A stretch of DNA of 64,000 nucleotides from GCA-2705445 sp002705445 (GCA_045561235.1 JBJKYB010000002.1:496001-560000), one strand, 5' to 3'. Counted from the first letter of the stretch, positions 43,917 to 54,166 are shown. Notes: generated from the letters alone by a model not told the origin. Translations and numbers: made by a program.

Positions 43917-44858
43917 TTAATTTTCTATTACTAACTCTTTTGGTATTTTAAAGGTTATATTTTCCTCTACGCCCTCAGAATTTATTACATTTAGCGCCCC
44001 AAATCCTTTTAACTTATTTATAATAGATTCAACAAGAATTTCAGGTGCAGAAGCTCCAGCAGTAAGGCCTATATTTTTTTTATTAGATAACCATTTTACA
44101 TCTAAGTCATCTGCGCAATCCAAAAGGTAAGCGGGAACACCGGCTCTTGTTGAGATTTCTTTCAATCTATTAGAGTTAGAACTATTTTCTGAACCTACAA
44201 CAAAAATAATATCACATTTTTCAGTGAGATCTTTAACTGCAGTTTGTCTATTTGTTGTTGCATAGCATATGTCTCCTCTAGCAGGTTCAATAACATTATT
44301 ATATTTATTTTTAATTGCATTAATTATATTTAAAGTATCGTCTATCGATAAAGTAGTTTGGGTTACATATGCAATTTCATCATTTATATCAAATTTAAGA
44401 TTTTCTACATCATCTTCATTTTCAACTAAAATAATTTTTGATTTTGATGATGGTTTATATCTACCGATAGTTCCTTCAACTTCAGGATGACTTTTATGTC
44501 CAATCAAAATAGTATTTATTCTTTTTTTTGACAATCTTGCAACTTCCATATGTACCTTAGTGACTAAAGGACATGTTGCATTAAATACTTGTAAATTTCT
44601 TTCGTTTGACTCTTGGATAATTTTTTCTGAAACACCATGAGCACTATAGATCAATATTGAATGGTGTGGGATCTTTTTCACATCCTCGATAAAAATTACA
44701 CCTTTTTCTTTTAATTCATCCACAACATATTTATTATGAACAATTTCATGCTTTACGTATATTGGAGCTCCAAAAATATCTAATGCTTTGTTAGTTATTT
44801 CAATAGCTCTATCTACGCCTGCACAAAATCCTCTTGGGTTTGCCAAAATAATATTCAT
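43917..44858 (-). CDS. ispH: 4-Hydroxy-3-methylbut-2-enyl diphosphate reductase
   Basis: Last step of the MEP pathway, giving IPP and DMAPP. The 313-residue iron-sulfur enzyme has the three cluster cysteines in NPRGFCAGVDRAI, FNATCPLVTKVH and GDICYATTNRQ, plus the proton-relay residues in VVGSENSSNSNRL. It overlaps lspA by four bases, ending the murJ-ribF-ileS-lspA-ispH operon. Confidence 0.98.
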   Translation of the reverse strand: MNIILANPRGFCAGVDRAIEITNKALDIFGAPIYVKHEIVHNKYVVDELKEKGVIFIEDVKKIPHHSILIYSAHGVSEKIIQESNERNLQVFNATCPLVTKVHMEVARLSKKRINTILIGHKSHPEVEGTIGRYKPSSKSKIILVENEDDVENLKFDINDEIAYVTQTTLSIDDTLNIINAIKNKYNNVIEPARGDICYATTNRQTAVKDLTEKCDIIFVVGSENSSNSNRLKEISTRAGVPAYLLDCADDLDVKWLSNKKNIGLTAGASAPEILVESIINKLKGFGALNVINSEGVEENITFKIPKELVIEN

Positions 44859-45325
44859 CTTATCTTTTTTTTATTAAAAATTATATTATGTAACAATAAT
44901 ATAACTCCTATTGAAATTGCAACATCTGCAATATTGAATATCGGCCAATAAAAAGTATTATAGTAAACTTCAATAAAATCAATTACATAGCCGTAAATAA
45001 TTCTGTCATTTAGATTCCCTAATGCTCCGCCTATAACAAAGCTAAAAGCTATATAAGGTGAGTTATCATCGTAAATCATCATATAACTAATAATAATAAT
45101 AACTATAAAACTAAATGCTATAAAAAACCAACGCTGCCATCCGCCGGCATCACTTAAAAAACTAAAGGCTGCACCATAATTAAATGCAAGTGTAAAATTT
45201 AAAAAATTATTTATTGATAATGAATGATTAATAATTAAATGATTTAAAGCATAATTTTTTGTTAATAGATCAAAAAAAAACGAAAAGATTATAATTATTA
45301 AAATTATTATGTTTCTTTTAAGCAT
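44855..45325 (-). CDS. lspA: Lipoprotein signal peptidase
   Basis: Cleaves signal peptides of lipoproteins at the inner membrane. The 156-residue protein has four membrane helices and both catalytic aspartates: GALGNLNDRIIYGYVIDFIEVY and FNIADVAISIG. It overlaps ileS by eight bases and ispH by four, so the four genes are translationally coupled. A predicted lipoprotein substrate is encoded at 5659. Confidence 0.96.
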   Translation of the reverse strand: MLKRNIIILIIIIFSFFFDLLTKNYALNHLIINHSLSINNFLNFTLAFNYGAAFSFLSDAGGWQRWFFIAFSFIVIIIISYMMIYDDNSPYIAFSFVIGGALGNLNDRIIYGYVIDFIEVYYNTFYWPIFNIADVAISIGVILLLHNIIFNKKKIR

Positions 45326-48116
45326 TTATTCTAATTTCACCTTCACCATATACATTCGTAATACATCTATGACAAATATTTCCATACTTTTTATTTATTC
45401 CAACAGTTTTACATTTATGCCAGCATCTTTCACATTTTTTATTGTTAGAATTTTTAATATCTATTGCGAGTAAATGATTATTTATTGAAATATTATTTGA
45501 TGATTCTTTTTCATCAATGCTTTTTAAGGATGCATTTGAGGTAATAAAAATAAATTTTAGCTCTCCATTTAATGCATTTAAAGTATTATATAAATCTCTT
45601 GAGCAGTAAATTATTATATCAGCGTCTAAAGATGAACCTATTAAATTTTCAGTTCTTTTTTCTTCAAGTGCTTTAGATACAGCTTTTTTTACCTCTAAAA
45701 TATCATTCCAATTACTTTCAGAAATACTACATTGAGTAAGATTATTAATATCCAGATCAAACCAATTGTTTAAAAAAATAGATCCACTATTATTTTTTGG
45801 TATATGTTGCCAAGCCTCTTCAGCTGTGTGCGGACATATTGGTGCTATCCATGTTAAAAGCATTTTTGTAAGAAAATACATTGATTGCTGAGCAGAAATT
45901 CTTTCTTTTGAATTCTTTTTACAAGTATATTGCCTGTCTTTAATAACATCCAAATAGAAGGCACCTAGTTCATTAACACAAAATCCGTGAATTACCTGAG
46001 TTAGCAAATGAAAATTATATTGTTCATAGTGTCTTTGAACCTCTTTTTGAGTTTCAACAGCTTTTTTAATGATCCATTTATCTAGCTCAACGGTAATAGT
46101 CTCATGAGAAAATTTTTCATTATCATAATCGGAAATGTTTGATAACAAAAACCTTAATGTATTTCTAATTTTCCTATATTTATCGGATGTTCTATTTAAT
46201 ATCTCCTCGGAAACGTTCATCTCTGAGGATGAGTCAGTTGAAGCTACCCATAATCTTAAAATATCAGATCCAAACCTATCAATAATTTTTTGTGGTGCAA
46301 TGACATTACCTTTTGACTTAGACATCTTGTTTCCTTTTGCATCAACAGTAAAGCCATGAGTCATTGCAGTCTTGTATGGCACTGAGTCGCTAATAGCAAC
46401 TGAGGTTAGAAGAGATGATTGAAACCAACCTCTATGCTGATCTGAACCCTCTAAATATAAATCTGCAGGAAACTCGAGATCATGGTTTTTTTCAAGAACA
46501 GCTGCATGTGAAGATCCTGAATCAAACCACACATCTAACGTATCTGTTACTTTTTCATAATCTTCAGGATTATCAATTAATTCCTCAATCTTTATATCAA
46601 ACCATTTTTCAATACCATATTCTTCGACTAGTTTTACAACTCTGGAAAATATTATAGAAGAGTTTGAATGAGGCTCTCCAGTTTTTTTATTTATTAACAT
46701 GGTAATAGGTACACCCCATTTTCTTTGTCTTGAAATACACCAGTCAGGTCTATCTGACAGCATTCCTTGAATTCTTGCTTCACCCCATGAAGGCATCCAA
46801 TTTATATCGGTTAATTTATTCAAGGTTTTTTCTAATAAGTTATTCTTATGCATTGAAACAAACCATTGTGGGGTTGCTCTATAAATTAGAGGGGTTTTTG
46901 TTCTCCAACAGTGCGGATATGAGTGTTTAAATTTATTTTCACTTAATAATCTTTTCTCTTTAATTAATATATTAATCACATGTTCATCAAGTTTATATAC
47001 ATGAATCCCATTCAGCTCCTTTGGCAAACCTGAAAAGACACCGTTACTTTGAATTGGATTAATTACTTCTAAATTGTGCTTCTTTCCTAACTCAAAATCT
47101 TCTAAACCATGGGCAGGCGCAATATGTACACAGCCTGTCCCTGAATCATCAGTCACGTGGTCACTATGAATTACATTAATTTTTGCATTTAAAAACGGGT
47201 GTTGTGCCTCTAAATTAATTAATTTTTCACCAAAACATTCAGCTACTTTTTTTAAATTTAATTCTGTACGTTCTTTAAATTTTTTTAAAAGATTTTCTGT
47301 AATGATATAATTTTCTTTTCCATCTGAAACTAAAACATAAATTAGGTCTTTTTTTATTGCCACTGATCTATTTGATGGGAGTGTCCATGGGGTAGTTGTC
47401 CAAATGACAATAAAAGTTTCGGCACTTAAATTTTTAATACCAAAAATTTTCTCTAAACTGCTTGATGACGTAATTTTAAATTTTACGTCTATAGCAGTTG
47501 ACTCTTTTTCTTTGTATTCAACTTCTGCTTCTGCTAACGCAGACTGGATTTTGACACACCAATTTACTGGTTTAAATCCTTTTTTTAGATGGCCATTATT
47601 ATAAATTTTCTCTAATGCTTTAACTGTTGAAGCCTCAAATTCTCTATTAAGAGTCAAGTATGGGTTTTCCCAGTCACCAATTACTCCTAATCTTTTAAAG
47701 TCTTTTTTTTGTCTTTTAACTTGTTCCAAAGCATATTCTCTACAAAGTTCTCTAAAGTCTTTATCAGATATGTCTTCCTTCTTTTTTAATTTTTTTTCTA
47801 CTTCAAGCTCTATTGGCAAACCATGACAGTCCCATCCAGGAATGAATGGTGTATAAAACCCAGATAATATTTTTGATCTTAAAATTATATCTTTAAGTAT
47901 TTTATTGACCGCATGGCCAATATGTATGTCTCCATTTGCGTAAGGTGGCCCATCGTGTAGGATAAATTTTTTAGATTTTTTATTTAAATCTAATAATTTT
48001 TTATATAAATTTTCTTCTTCCCATTTTTTTTGTATTAAGGGTTCTTTTACAGGCAAGTTTCCTTTCATAGGAAATTCGGTCTTTGGTAAATTTAATGTGT
48101 CTTTATAATCACTCAT
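45318..48116 (-). CDS. ileS: Isoleucyl-tRNA synthetase
   Basis: Class I synthetase of 932 residues, close to E. coli length. It has the HIGH motif in PPYANGDIHIGHAVNKILKD, the editing domain with TTPWTLPSNRSVAI, the KMSKS loop in KGNKMSKSKGN, and the C-terminal zinc finger as CERCWHKCK and ICHRC, typical of bacterial type. It overlaps ribF by four bases. Confidence 0.98.
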   Translation of the reverse strand: MSDYKDTLNLPKTEFPMKGNLPVKEPLIQKKWEEENLYKKLLDLNKKSKKFILHDGPPYANGDIHIGHAVNKILKDIILRSKILSGFYTPFIPGWDCHGLPIELEVEKKLKKKEDISDKDFRELCREYALEQVKRQKKDFKRLGVIGDWENPYLTLNREFEASTVKALEKIYNNGHLKKGFKPVNWCVKIQSALAEAEVEYKEKESTAIDVKFKITSSSSLEKIFGIKNLSAETFIVIWTTTPWTLPSNRSVAIKKDLIYVLVSDGKENYIITENLLKKFKERTELNLKKVAECFGEKLINLEAQHPFLNAKINVIHSDHVTDDSGTGCVHIAPAHGLEDFELGKKHNLEVINPIQSNGVFSGLPKELNGIHVYKLDEHVINILIKEKRLLSENKFKHSYPHCWRTKTPLIYRATPQWFVSMHKNNLLEKTLNKLTDINWMPSWGEARIQGMLSDRPDWCISRQRKWGVPITMLINKKTGEPHSNSSIIFSRVVKLVEEYGIEKWFDIKIEELIDNPEDYEKVTDTLDVWFDSGSSHAAVLEKNHDLEFPADLYLEGSDQHRGWFQSSLLTSVAISDSVPYKTAMTHGFTVDAKGNKMSKSKGNVIAPQKIIDRFGSDILRLWVASTDSSSEMNVSEEILNRTSDKYRKIRNTLRFLLSNISDYDNEKFSHETITVELDKWIIKKAVETQKEVQRHYEQYNFHLLTQVIHGFCVNELGAFYLDVIKDRQYTCKKNSKERISAQQSMYFLTKMLLTWIAPICPHTAEEAWQHIPKNNSGSIFLNNWFDLDINNLTQCSISESNWNDILEVKKAVSKALEEKRTENLIGSSLDADIIIYCSRDLYNTLNALNGELKFIFITSNASLKSIDEKESSNNISINNHLLAIDIKNSNNKKCERCWHKCKTVGINKKYGNICHRCITNVYGEGEIRINA

Positions 48117-49027
48117 TTTATTTTAAATATTTCTTTTGCTTTAGCTATATCGTTTTTTATGCTTTCTTTTAACTCATCAATCCCATTAAATTTTTTAGTT
48201 CCTCTTATTTTTGAAATAATATCAAACTCTAATCTCTGCCCATATAAATTATCAGAAAAATTGAATATATTAGCTTCAAAAAGATACTTTTCACCATTAA
48301 AAGTTGGTTTGTATCCAATATTAGCAACACCATGATATTTTTTGTTGTTAATGCTGGTTGTAACCGCATAAACTCCATTTAACAATATATTTGGTTTTAA
48401 ACTTATATTTGCTGTTGGAAATCCGATTTGTGAACCTCTCTTTTCTCCATGTGCAATCTTACCAGAAATAGAGTAAGGTCTGTTAAGCATTTTTGATGAA
48501 TTTACAAAATCGTTATTGATAATATATTTTCTAATAGATGAGCTTGATATTCTCTCGTCTCCTAAACTGTGCTTTTTCTCTACTTCTAAGTCAAAAAATC
48601 CTTTATCTGAAAAGTATTTTAATTGTTTTATGTCTCCTGTCTGATTGTATCCAAATTTAAAATCTTCTCCTACAATTAAAGATTTTATGTTTAACTTTTG
48701 AATAATTAAATTTTTTATAAACTCATCTGAACTCATCGATAAAAATTTTTCATTAAATCTCAAAATTATTAAATAGTCCAAGTCGAAGTTATTTAAAATT
48801 CGTATTTTTTTATAAATAGAAATTAGCTCAAAATTTTTTTTTGAAAAAAAAATTTTAGGTAAGGGATAGAAAGTAACTACTGCGCTTTTTAAATCTTCTT
48901 TTTTAGATAATGCTATTACATTTTTAATTATTTCTTGATGACCTAAATGAATTCCATCAAAAGCTCCTACAGTTGCTACCATTGGTTTATCAAAATTTAT
49001 ATTTTTTACGTCTCTTATAATTTTCAT
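48113..49027 (-). CDS. ribF: Bifunctional riboflavin kinase/FAD synthetase
   Basis: Makes FMN and FAD from riboflavin. The 304-residue protein has the nucleotidyltransferase domain (VATVGAFDGIHLGHQEII, and GEDFKFGYNQTGD) and a C-terminal kinase domain (GEKRGSQIGFPTANI; HGVANIGYKPTF). It overlaps murJ and ileS by four bases each. Confidence 0.97.
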   Translation of the reverse strand: MKIIRDVKNINFDKPMVATVGAFDGIHLGHQEIIKNVIALSKKEDLKSAVVTFYPLPKIFFSKKNFELISIYKKIRILNNFDLDYLIILRFNEKFLSMSSDEFIKNLIIQKLNIKSLIVGEDFKFGYNQTGDIKQLKYFSDKGFFDLEVEKKHSLGDERISSSSIRKYIINNDFVNSSKMLNRPYSISGKIAHGEKRGSQIGFPTANISLKPNILLNGVYAVTTSINNKKYHGVANIGYKPTFNGEKYLFEANIFNFSDNLYGQRLEFDIISKIRGTKKFNGIDELKESIKNDIAKAKEIFKIK

Positions 49028-50601
49028 AATTCAAATTTTATTTTCTTAGGAGAAATTTTTAGCACATATAATAATATAAAATACATAATTACTGCTAATG
49101 AAATTATCATTAATAATTTTGAAACTCTATCAACTAATTCTAAATTTACCCAAGAGTCTGCATTTAGATCGAAATATAGAACAAATAAAGACATTATTAT
49201 TGATGCTAAAATTGTTTTAGCTAGAATTTGTATAATACTTTTATCAATTATCAATATTTTCGTTTTAATTGCATTTTTAAAAAGTAAAAAAAAGTTTATA
49301 TATGCAGATACAGACGTTGCTAAGGCTAGTCCGACGTGAACGCCCTCGAACTTTATGCTGGTTAGGTAAATGACGAAAACTATATTCATTATAAAATTTG
49401 TTATGACAGCTATAACTGCCGCTCTAACAGGGTAGCTTGTATCTTTTCTAGAATAATAATTTGTGATTAGTATTTTAGCGCCAATCATCCCAGGTAATCC
49501 AAAAGCAAACGCTATTAAGCTTAAGCTTGTCATGCTTACATCATTTGCAGAAAATTCACGATATTGTAGAAGTGTTATAAGAATTGGTTCAGACAATAAT
49601 ACTAGCCCAATACATGTTGGTATAGATATTAGAATTCCTAATTTTAAGCCCCAATTGATTGTTGTATTGTAAGATTTATAATCTTTTTTATTATAATATT
49701 CAGATAATTTTGGAAGTAAAACCGTTGCAATTGATATTCCAAATAAGGCTAATGGAAGTTCTATAAATCGATCTGACATGTATAACCAACTTATACTTCC
49801 TGTTATCAAAAAAGATGCAATTATTGTATCAAAAATTAGATTTACTTGGGTTACGGAAGAGCCAAAAATTACGGGTATCATTAATTCTTTGATCTTTTTA
49901 ATTCCAGGATGATTTTTATTAAAGTTAATTTTAGGAAATAAGCCCATTTTTATTAATGGGTATAATACAAATATTAGTTGAACTATTCCTGCAAATATTA
50001 AACCCCAAGCAAGTGCATAAACTGGCTCACTAAAACTTTCAGAGAAAAATAATACACTGAATATCAAAATAATATTAAGAATCGCAGGCGTGAAAGCAGG
50101 TATAGAAAATTTTTCGTAGCAATTTAAAATACTTGAAGAAACTGCAGTTAGGCATATGAAAAACATATAAGGAAATGTAATTCTAAGTAAGTTGTAGGAG
50201 AGTTCGTATTGCTCAGACTCAGCATAAACAAATCCTGGCGCAATAAAATAGATCAAAATTGGAGTAATTGCTACACCAATAATTGAAATTACTAATAATA
50301 TTATAGAAAGATATGTGATAGACGCGTTAATAAATTCTTTTACATCCTTGCCTTCAGAATTATTCTTGTAATCACTTAATACAGGTACATAAGCTGTTGA
50401 CAAAGCACCTTCCCCGAATATTCTTCTAAAAAAATTTGGAATTCTAAAAGCAACAAAAAATGCATCTAAAGCACCATTAGAATTACTTATAAAAATAAAA
50501 ATAGCTGCATCTCTAATGTAACCAAATATTCTTGAAATCATAGTAAATACAGATACAACAGCAGTACTTTTAAAGAATTTTTGTTTATTTGTTAGAGACA
50601 T
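49024..50601 (-). CDS. murJ: Lipid II flippase MurJ
   Basis: Flips the peptidoglycan precursor lipid II across the inner membrane. A 525-residue MOP-superfamily protein with about 14 helices, beginning KSTAVVSVFTMISRIFGYIRD, then FRIPNFFRRIFGEGALSTAYVP, and conserved Arg residues along the cavity. First gene of the murJ-to-ispH operon, divergent from rpsT. Confidence 0.96.
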   Translation of the reverse strand: MSLTNKQKFFKSTAVVSVFTMISRIFGYIRDAAIFIFISNSNGALDAFFVAFRIPNFFRRIFGEGALSTAYVPVLSDYKNNSEGKDVKEFINASITYLSIILLVISIIGVAITPILIYFIAPGFVYAESEQYELSYNLLRITFPYMFFICLTAVSSSILNCYEKFSIPAFTPAILNIILIFSVLFFSESFSEPVYALAWGLIFAGIVQLIFVLYPLIKMGLFPKINFNKNHPGIKKIKELMIPVIFGSSVTQVNLIFDTIIASFLITGSISWLYMSDRFIELPLALFGISIATVLLPKLSEYYNKKDYKSYNTTINWGLKLGILISIPTCIGLVLLSEPILITLLQYREFSANDVSMTSLSLIAFAFGLPGMIGAKILITNYYSRKDTSYPVRAAVIAVITNFIMNIVFVIYLTSIKFEGVHVGLALATSVSAYINFFLLFKNAIKTKILIIDKSIIQILAKTILASIIMSLFVLYFDLNADSWVNLELVDRVSKLLMIISLAVIMYFILLYVLKISPKKIKFEL

Positions 50602-50633
50602 AGCATAATTATATATAATTTTTCACTTTCTTA

Positions 50634-50664
50634 TTGACAAATTAGTAATAAAACCTCATATTGT
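50634..50664 (+). promoter_or_regulatory. Promoter of rpsT
   Basis: A perfect TTGACA (50634-50639) precedes a weaker -10 (TATTGT at 50659-50664, 19-base spacer, or CATATT two bases earlier with 17). The ATG of rpsT follows at 50693. Confidence 0.5.
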
Positions 50665-50692
50665 CGTCTTTTAATAAAAATGGTATCAATTA

Positions 50693-50956
50693 ATGGCAAA
50701 TACTGCCCAAGCAAGAAAAAGAGCTAGACAATCCCTAGTTAGGAGAGGCAGAAATGTAGCTCTAAAATCAAAATTACGAACTCATGTAAAAAATACCGTT
50801 AAAGCTATAGCTTCTGGTGACAAATCACTTGCAAGTGAAAGTTATAAAATCGCAGTTCCTGTTATAGACTCCAGTGTTGCAAAAGGTATTATTCATAAAA
50901 ATAAAGCTGCTAGATATAAAAGTCGTCTTAATAAACAAATAGCCAATTTAACTTAG
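50693..50956 (+). CDS. rpsT: 30S ribosomal protein S20
   Basis: The 87-residue primary 16S rRNA-binding protein, rich in Lys and Arg: ANTAQARKRARQSLVRRGRN at the start, HKNKAARYKSRLNKQI at the end. It stands divergent from murJ, as in many gammaproteobacteria, and its stop overlaps the proB stop by four bases in convergent orientation. Confidence 0.98.
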   Translation: MANTAQARKRARQSLVRRGRNVALKSKLRTHVKNTVKAIASGDKSLASESYKIAVPVIDSSVAKGIIHKNKAARYKSRLNKQIANLT

Positions 50957-52056
50957 GAAATAATCATATTATCCGTATGGATAACTACTTCGCTGTCAAA
51001 AACCCCAAATTCTTTTTTAATTTCTGAAGTTGATTTCCCTATAATTTTTTTTAGTTGTTTTGAATCGTAGTTTGTTAAGCCTCGTGCAATTTCTATTTTA
51101 GTTGAAGAGCAAATAATTAACATATCACCTTTTTGAAAATTACCTTCTATAGATTTGATTCCTATTGGCAATAAACTTTTTCCAGATTTTTTTAAAACTT
51201 TCTTAGCACCTGCATCAATGAAAATTTTTCCTTTTACTTTTAACGAGTTTGCAATCCATTGTTTTTTTGAGCCCACTGCAGATTCTTTATTGAAAATTAC
51301 TGTTCCAATATTCTCTTCTTTATTTAAAATCTTAATTAATATATTTTTTTTTGTACCATTACAAATAATAGTTTTTGTGTTTGATTTAGCAGCTTTCTTG
51401 GCAGCTGAAATTTTCGTAATCATTCCTCCACGGCCAAGTGCGCTATTACTTGGCCCAGCATATTTTTGTAAGTTTTTATCAGATACATAAATAGAATTAA
51501 TAAGTTTGGAAGTTTTTTTTATTTTTGGATCACTTGTATATAATCCATTTTGGTCAGTAAGCATAACTAAAAGTTTTGCTTCGCTAAGATTTGCAACTAG
51601 AGAGGCCAAAGTATCGTTATCTCCAAACTTAATTTCATCTGTCGAAATAGTATCGTTCTCGTTTATTATTGGTACAGTATTATATTTAATAAGATTTGAT
51701 AAAGTATTTCTTGCATTCAAATACCTTGTTCTATCGCTCAAGTCTTCATGAGTTAAAAGCATTTGAGCGGTTAAAATATCATATTTTTTGAATGCGACTT
51801 CATAAGCCTTTACAAGTCCCATTTGACCAATTGCAGCTAAAGCTTGTAATTGACTAGAGGAGTTTGGTCTTTTTCCTAAACCTAATCTATTCATACCTTC
51901 AGCAATAGCTCCAGAAGAAACAATTATTACATTAATATTGTTATTAATGATTTGATTAATTTGGGCAACCCAACTTTTAATATTTTTCGTATTAAGTCCT
52001 GTATTGCTTTTTGTCACAAGTGAGCTTCCGATTTTTATTACCCAGGTTTCTTTCAT
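50953..52056 (-). CDS. proB: Glutamate 5-kinase
   Basis: First step of proline synthesis. The 367-residue protein has an amino acid kinase domain (VIKIGSSLVT; VSSGAIAEGMNRLG; FGDNDTLASLVA; GRGGMITKISAA) and a C-terminal PUA domain (about 275-360). It follows the small coiled-coil gene at 52073; proA is not in the window. Confidence 0.97.
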   Translation of the reverse strand: MKETWVIKIGSSLVTKSNTGLNTKNIKSWVAQINQIINNNINVIIVSSGAIAEGMNRLGLGKRPNSSSQLQALAAIGQMGLVKAYEVAFKKYDILTAQMLLTHEDLSDRTRYLNARNTLSNLIKYNTVPIINENDTISTDEIKFGDNDTLASLVANLSEAKLLVMLTDQNGLYTSDPKIKKTSKLINSIYVSDKNLQKYAGPSNSALGRGGMITKISAAKKAAKSNTKTIICNGTKKNILIKILNKEENIGTVIFNKESAVGSKKQWIANSLKVKGKIFIDAGAKKVLKKSGKSLLPIGIKSIEGNFQKGDMLIICSSTKIEIARGLTNYDSKQLKKIIGKSTSEIKKEFGVFDSEVVIHTDNMIIS

Positions 52057-52072
52057 AATAATGTTTTGGTTA

Positions 52073-52429
52073 TTAAATAAAATTCAATTCGATAGTCAAA
52101 ATAATTAAAGATAAAAAGACTAATATGGTTATAAAAAGCATTACACTAAGAGTTCTTTGTTTATTTTTTAATTCAAATAACTCCTCCTTAAGTTTATTCT
52201 CTAATTTTTTAATTTCTGTGATTTCTATATAGTCTTCTTCTTCAGAACTTTTATTTATCGATGTTAAGTTTAATTTTGTAGGAGAAGACTCAACTTGTTT
52301 TTTTGCTTTACTATCATTTTTTAAAGAAATACTATTTTTTTTTATCAAATCATTAATATCTGATGCTTTCTTATGAAGAGCATTTATTGATGTCTTTAAA
52401 TCTTGCAAGTTATTAATTTTGCTTTTCAT
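52073..52429 (-). CDS. Coiled-coil protein with a C-terminal membrane anchor, unknown
   Basis: A 118-residue protein I do not recognise. Residues 1-85 are polar and probably coiled-coil (LKKNSISLKNDSKAK; KKLENKLKEELFELKNKQR), followed by a single hydrophobic helix at about 93-116 ending the chain, as in tail-anchored proteins. It is inserted between obgE and proB, which are often adjacent in related genomes, and shares their strand. Confidence 0.65.
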   Translation of the reverse strand: MKSKINNLQDLKTSINALHKKASDINDLIKKNSISLKNDSKAKKQVESSPTKLNLTSINKSSEEEDYIEITEIKKLENKLKEELFELKNKQRTLSVMLFITILVFLSLIILTIELNFI

Positions 52430-52483
52430 ATCATTTTAGTATTTCTTATAATTTTAATATAAATAAATAAAAAATTCCTTCAA

Positions 52484-53494
52484 TTAGGCCTCAAATTTTG
52501 ATAATTCTTTTAAAATGTACTTTTTTAATTCTTCAATACCGTTATTATTTATAGTTGAGGTGAAAAATACCCGATCTTTATTATACTCTTTGTATATTTT
52601 ACTTTTAAGAACAGTAAGTTCTTCGCTGGATATCAAGTCTACTTTATTAAATATAATGTATTGTGTTTTTTTACTTAATTCTTTATCAAATTTACTTAAT
52701 TCTTGATTGATTTCAGCTAATTCACTTGTTACTTTCCCGTCAGTTACTTTCTGTATATCGATAACATGCAGAAGAATATTTGTCCTAGATAAGTGTTTTA
52801 GGAACTGTATCCCTAGTCCAATGCCGTCAGCAGCACCCTCTATTAAACCAGGTATATCTGCTACTACGTAACTCTCGCCGTATCCAATATTTACAACACC
52901 CAAAGATGGATTTATTGTTGTAAATGGGTAATTCGCTACTTTTGGTTTGGCTCTTGTCATAGATCTTAGAAGAGAAGATTTCCCGGCGTTTGGTTTTCCA
53001 AGAAAGCCAGCATCAGCAAGTAATTTTAATTCTAATTTGAGAGAAAGTTCTTCACCATCAGTTCCTTTTGTAGCTTTTCTAGGAGCTCGGTTTGTTGAAG
53101 ATTTAAATCTTAGATTACCAAAACCATGTCTTCCTCCCTTGGCTACAAGAAGTTTTTCACCATCATTAACTAATTCGCTTATTAATACATCGTTGTCTGC
53201 ATTGCACACAATTGTGCCCAATGGAACAAGAATATCTAGGTCGTCTCCCTTGCGGCCTGTTTTATTCTTACTCATTCCATTTTCACCATCTTCGGCATGG
53301 AATTTTTTTTGCGTTCTAAAATCAGCTAAGGTATTTAAACTCTTTGTTCCTTTTAAATAAATGTCTCCGCCATCGCCACCGTCGCCACCATCTGGTCCAC
53401 CAAATTCGATATATTTCTCTCGCCTGAAACTCGCAATGCCATTGCCACCTTTTCCAGCTTTTACATCTATCTGTACTTCATCAACAAACTTCAT
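52484..53494 (-). CDS. obgE: GTPase ObgE/CgtA
   Basis: Essential GTPase tied to ribosome assembly and the stringent response. The 336 residues have the glycine-rich Obg fold (about 1-158; GGDGGDGGDIYLKGTKSLN) and a GTPase domain with G1 GKPNAGKSSLL, G3 DIPGLIEGA, and G4 NKVDL. It lacks the acidic C-terminal tail that makes E. coli ObgE about 390 residues. Follows rplU-rpmA. Confidence 0.97.
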   Translation of the reverse strand: MKFVDEVQIDVKAGKGGNGIASFRREKYIEFGGPDGGDGGDGGDIYLKGTKSLNTLADFRTQKKFHAEDGENGMSKNKTGRKGDDLDILVPLGTIVCNADNDVLISELVNDGEKLLVAKGGRHGFGNLRFKSSTNRAPRKATKGTDGEELSLKLELKLLADAGFLGKPNAGKSSLLRSMTRAKPKVANYPFTTINPSLGVVNIGYGESYVVADIPGLIEGAADGIGLGIQFLKHLSRTNILLHVIDIQKVTDGKVTSELAEINQELSKFDKELSKKTQYIIFNKVDLISSEELTVLKSKIYKEYNKDRVFFTSTINNNGIEELKKYILKELSKFEA

Positions 53495-53591
53495 ATTTAT
53501 TTCTCTTTTTTAATATTTTAAATATAGGAATTATTATACGACAATCGTATAAGATTAAATTTTTTAATAAAATTTAATTAAGGTAGTTACT

Positions 53592-53849
53592 TTATGCGGG
53601 GATTATACTTACGATCTTTTTATTTTTAGGACCTTTTATTGAGAATTTTACATGCCCAGCTGATTTAGCAAACAATGTATGATCTTTACCACAACCAACA
53701 TTTTCTCCAGGATGGATTTTAGTACCTCGCTGTCTAATAATAATATTTCCAGCTTTTACTAGTTCTCCACCATACCTTTTAACACCAAGTCTTTTTGACT
53801 CAGAATCTCTACCGTTTCTGGTGCTACCGCCTGCTTTTTTATGAGCCAT
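53592..53849 (-). CDS. rpmA: 50S ribosomal protein L27
   Basis: An 85-residue ribosomal protein; the N terminus MAHKKAGGSTRNGRDSESKR reaches the peptidyl-transferase centre. The family core GGELVKAGNIIIRQRGTKIH is intact. Two bases after rplU. Confidence 0.98.
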   Translation of the reverse strand: MAHKKAGGSTRNGRDSESKRLGVKRYGGELVKAGNIIIRQRGTKIHPGENVGCGKDHTLFAKSAGHVKFSIKGPKNKKIVSIIPA

Positions 53850-53851
53850 TT

Positions 53852-54166
53852 TTAACCCTCAGCTATATTTGTTATTTCAACTTGTGTGAAGCTTTGCCTA
53901 TGTCCCGCCTGTTTTTTATAATGCTTTCTTCTATGAAATTTGATAATACTAACTTTATCATCTCTACCTTGAGATTTAACAACACCCTCAATTTTACTTT
54001 TTTCTAAAAATGGTTTTCCAATACTCACTTTACCATTGTTAGAAATCAATAAGATTTTGTCAAAAAGGACAGTATCCCCCTCGTTTTGATCTAATTTCTC
54101 AATTTGAATGGTGTCACCTTTGGAAACTCTGTATTGTTTCCCTCCAGTACTTATAACAGCATACAT
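53852..54166 (-). CDS. rplU: 50S ribosomal protein L21
   Basis: A 104-residue ribosomal protein with MYAVISTGGKQYRVSKGD at the start and the 23S rRNA-binding KFHRRKHYKKQAGHRQ segment near the end. It leads the rplU-rpmA-obgE operon, divergent from ispB. Confidence 0.98.
   Translation of the reverse strand: MYAVISTGGKQYRVSKGDTIQIEKLDQNEGDTVLFDKILLISNNGKVSIGKPFLEKSKIEGVVKSQGRDDKVSIIKFHRRKHYKKQAGHRQSFTQVEITNIAEG

Noticed and set aside
52947..53360. Plus-strand frame of 137 codons within obgE
   Set aside because: It is antisense to the glycine-rich Obg domain, whose biased codons leave the opposite frame open.
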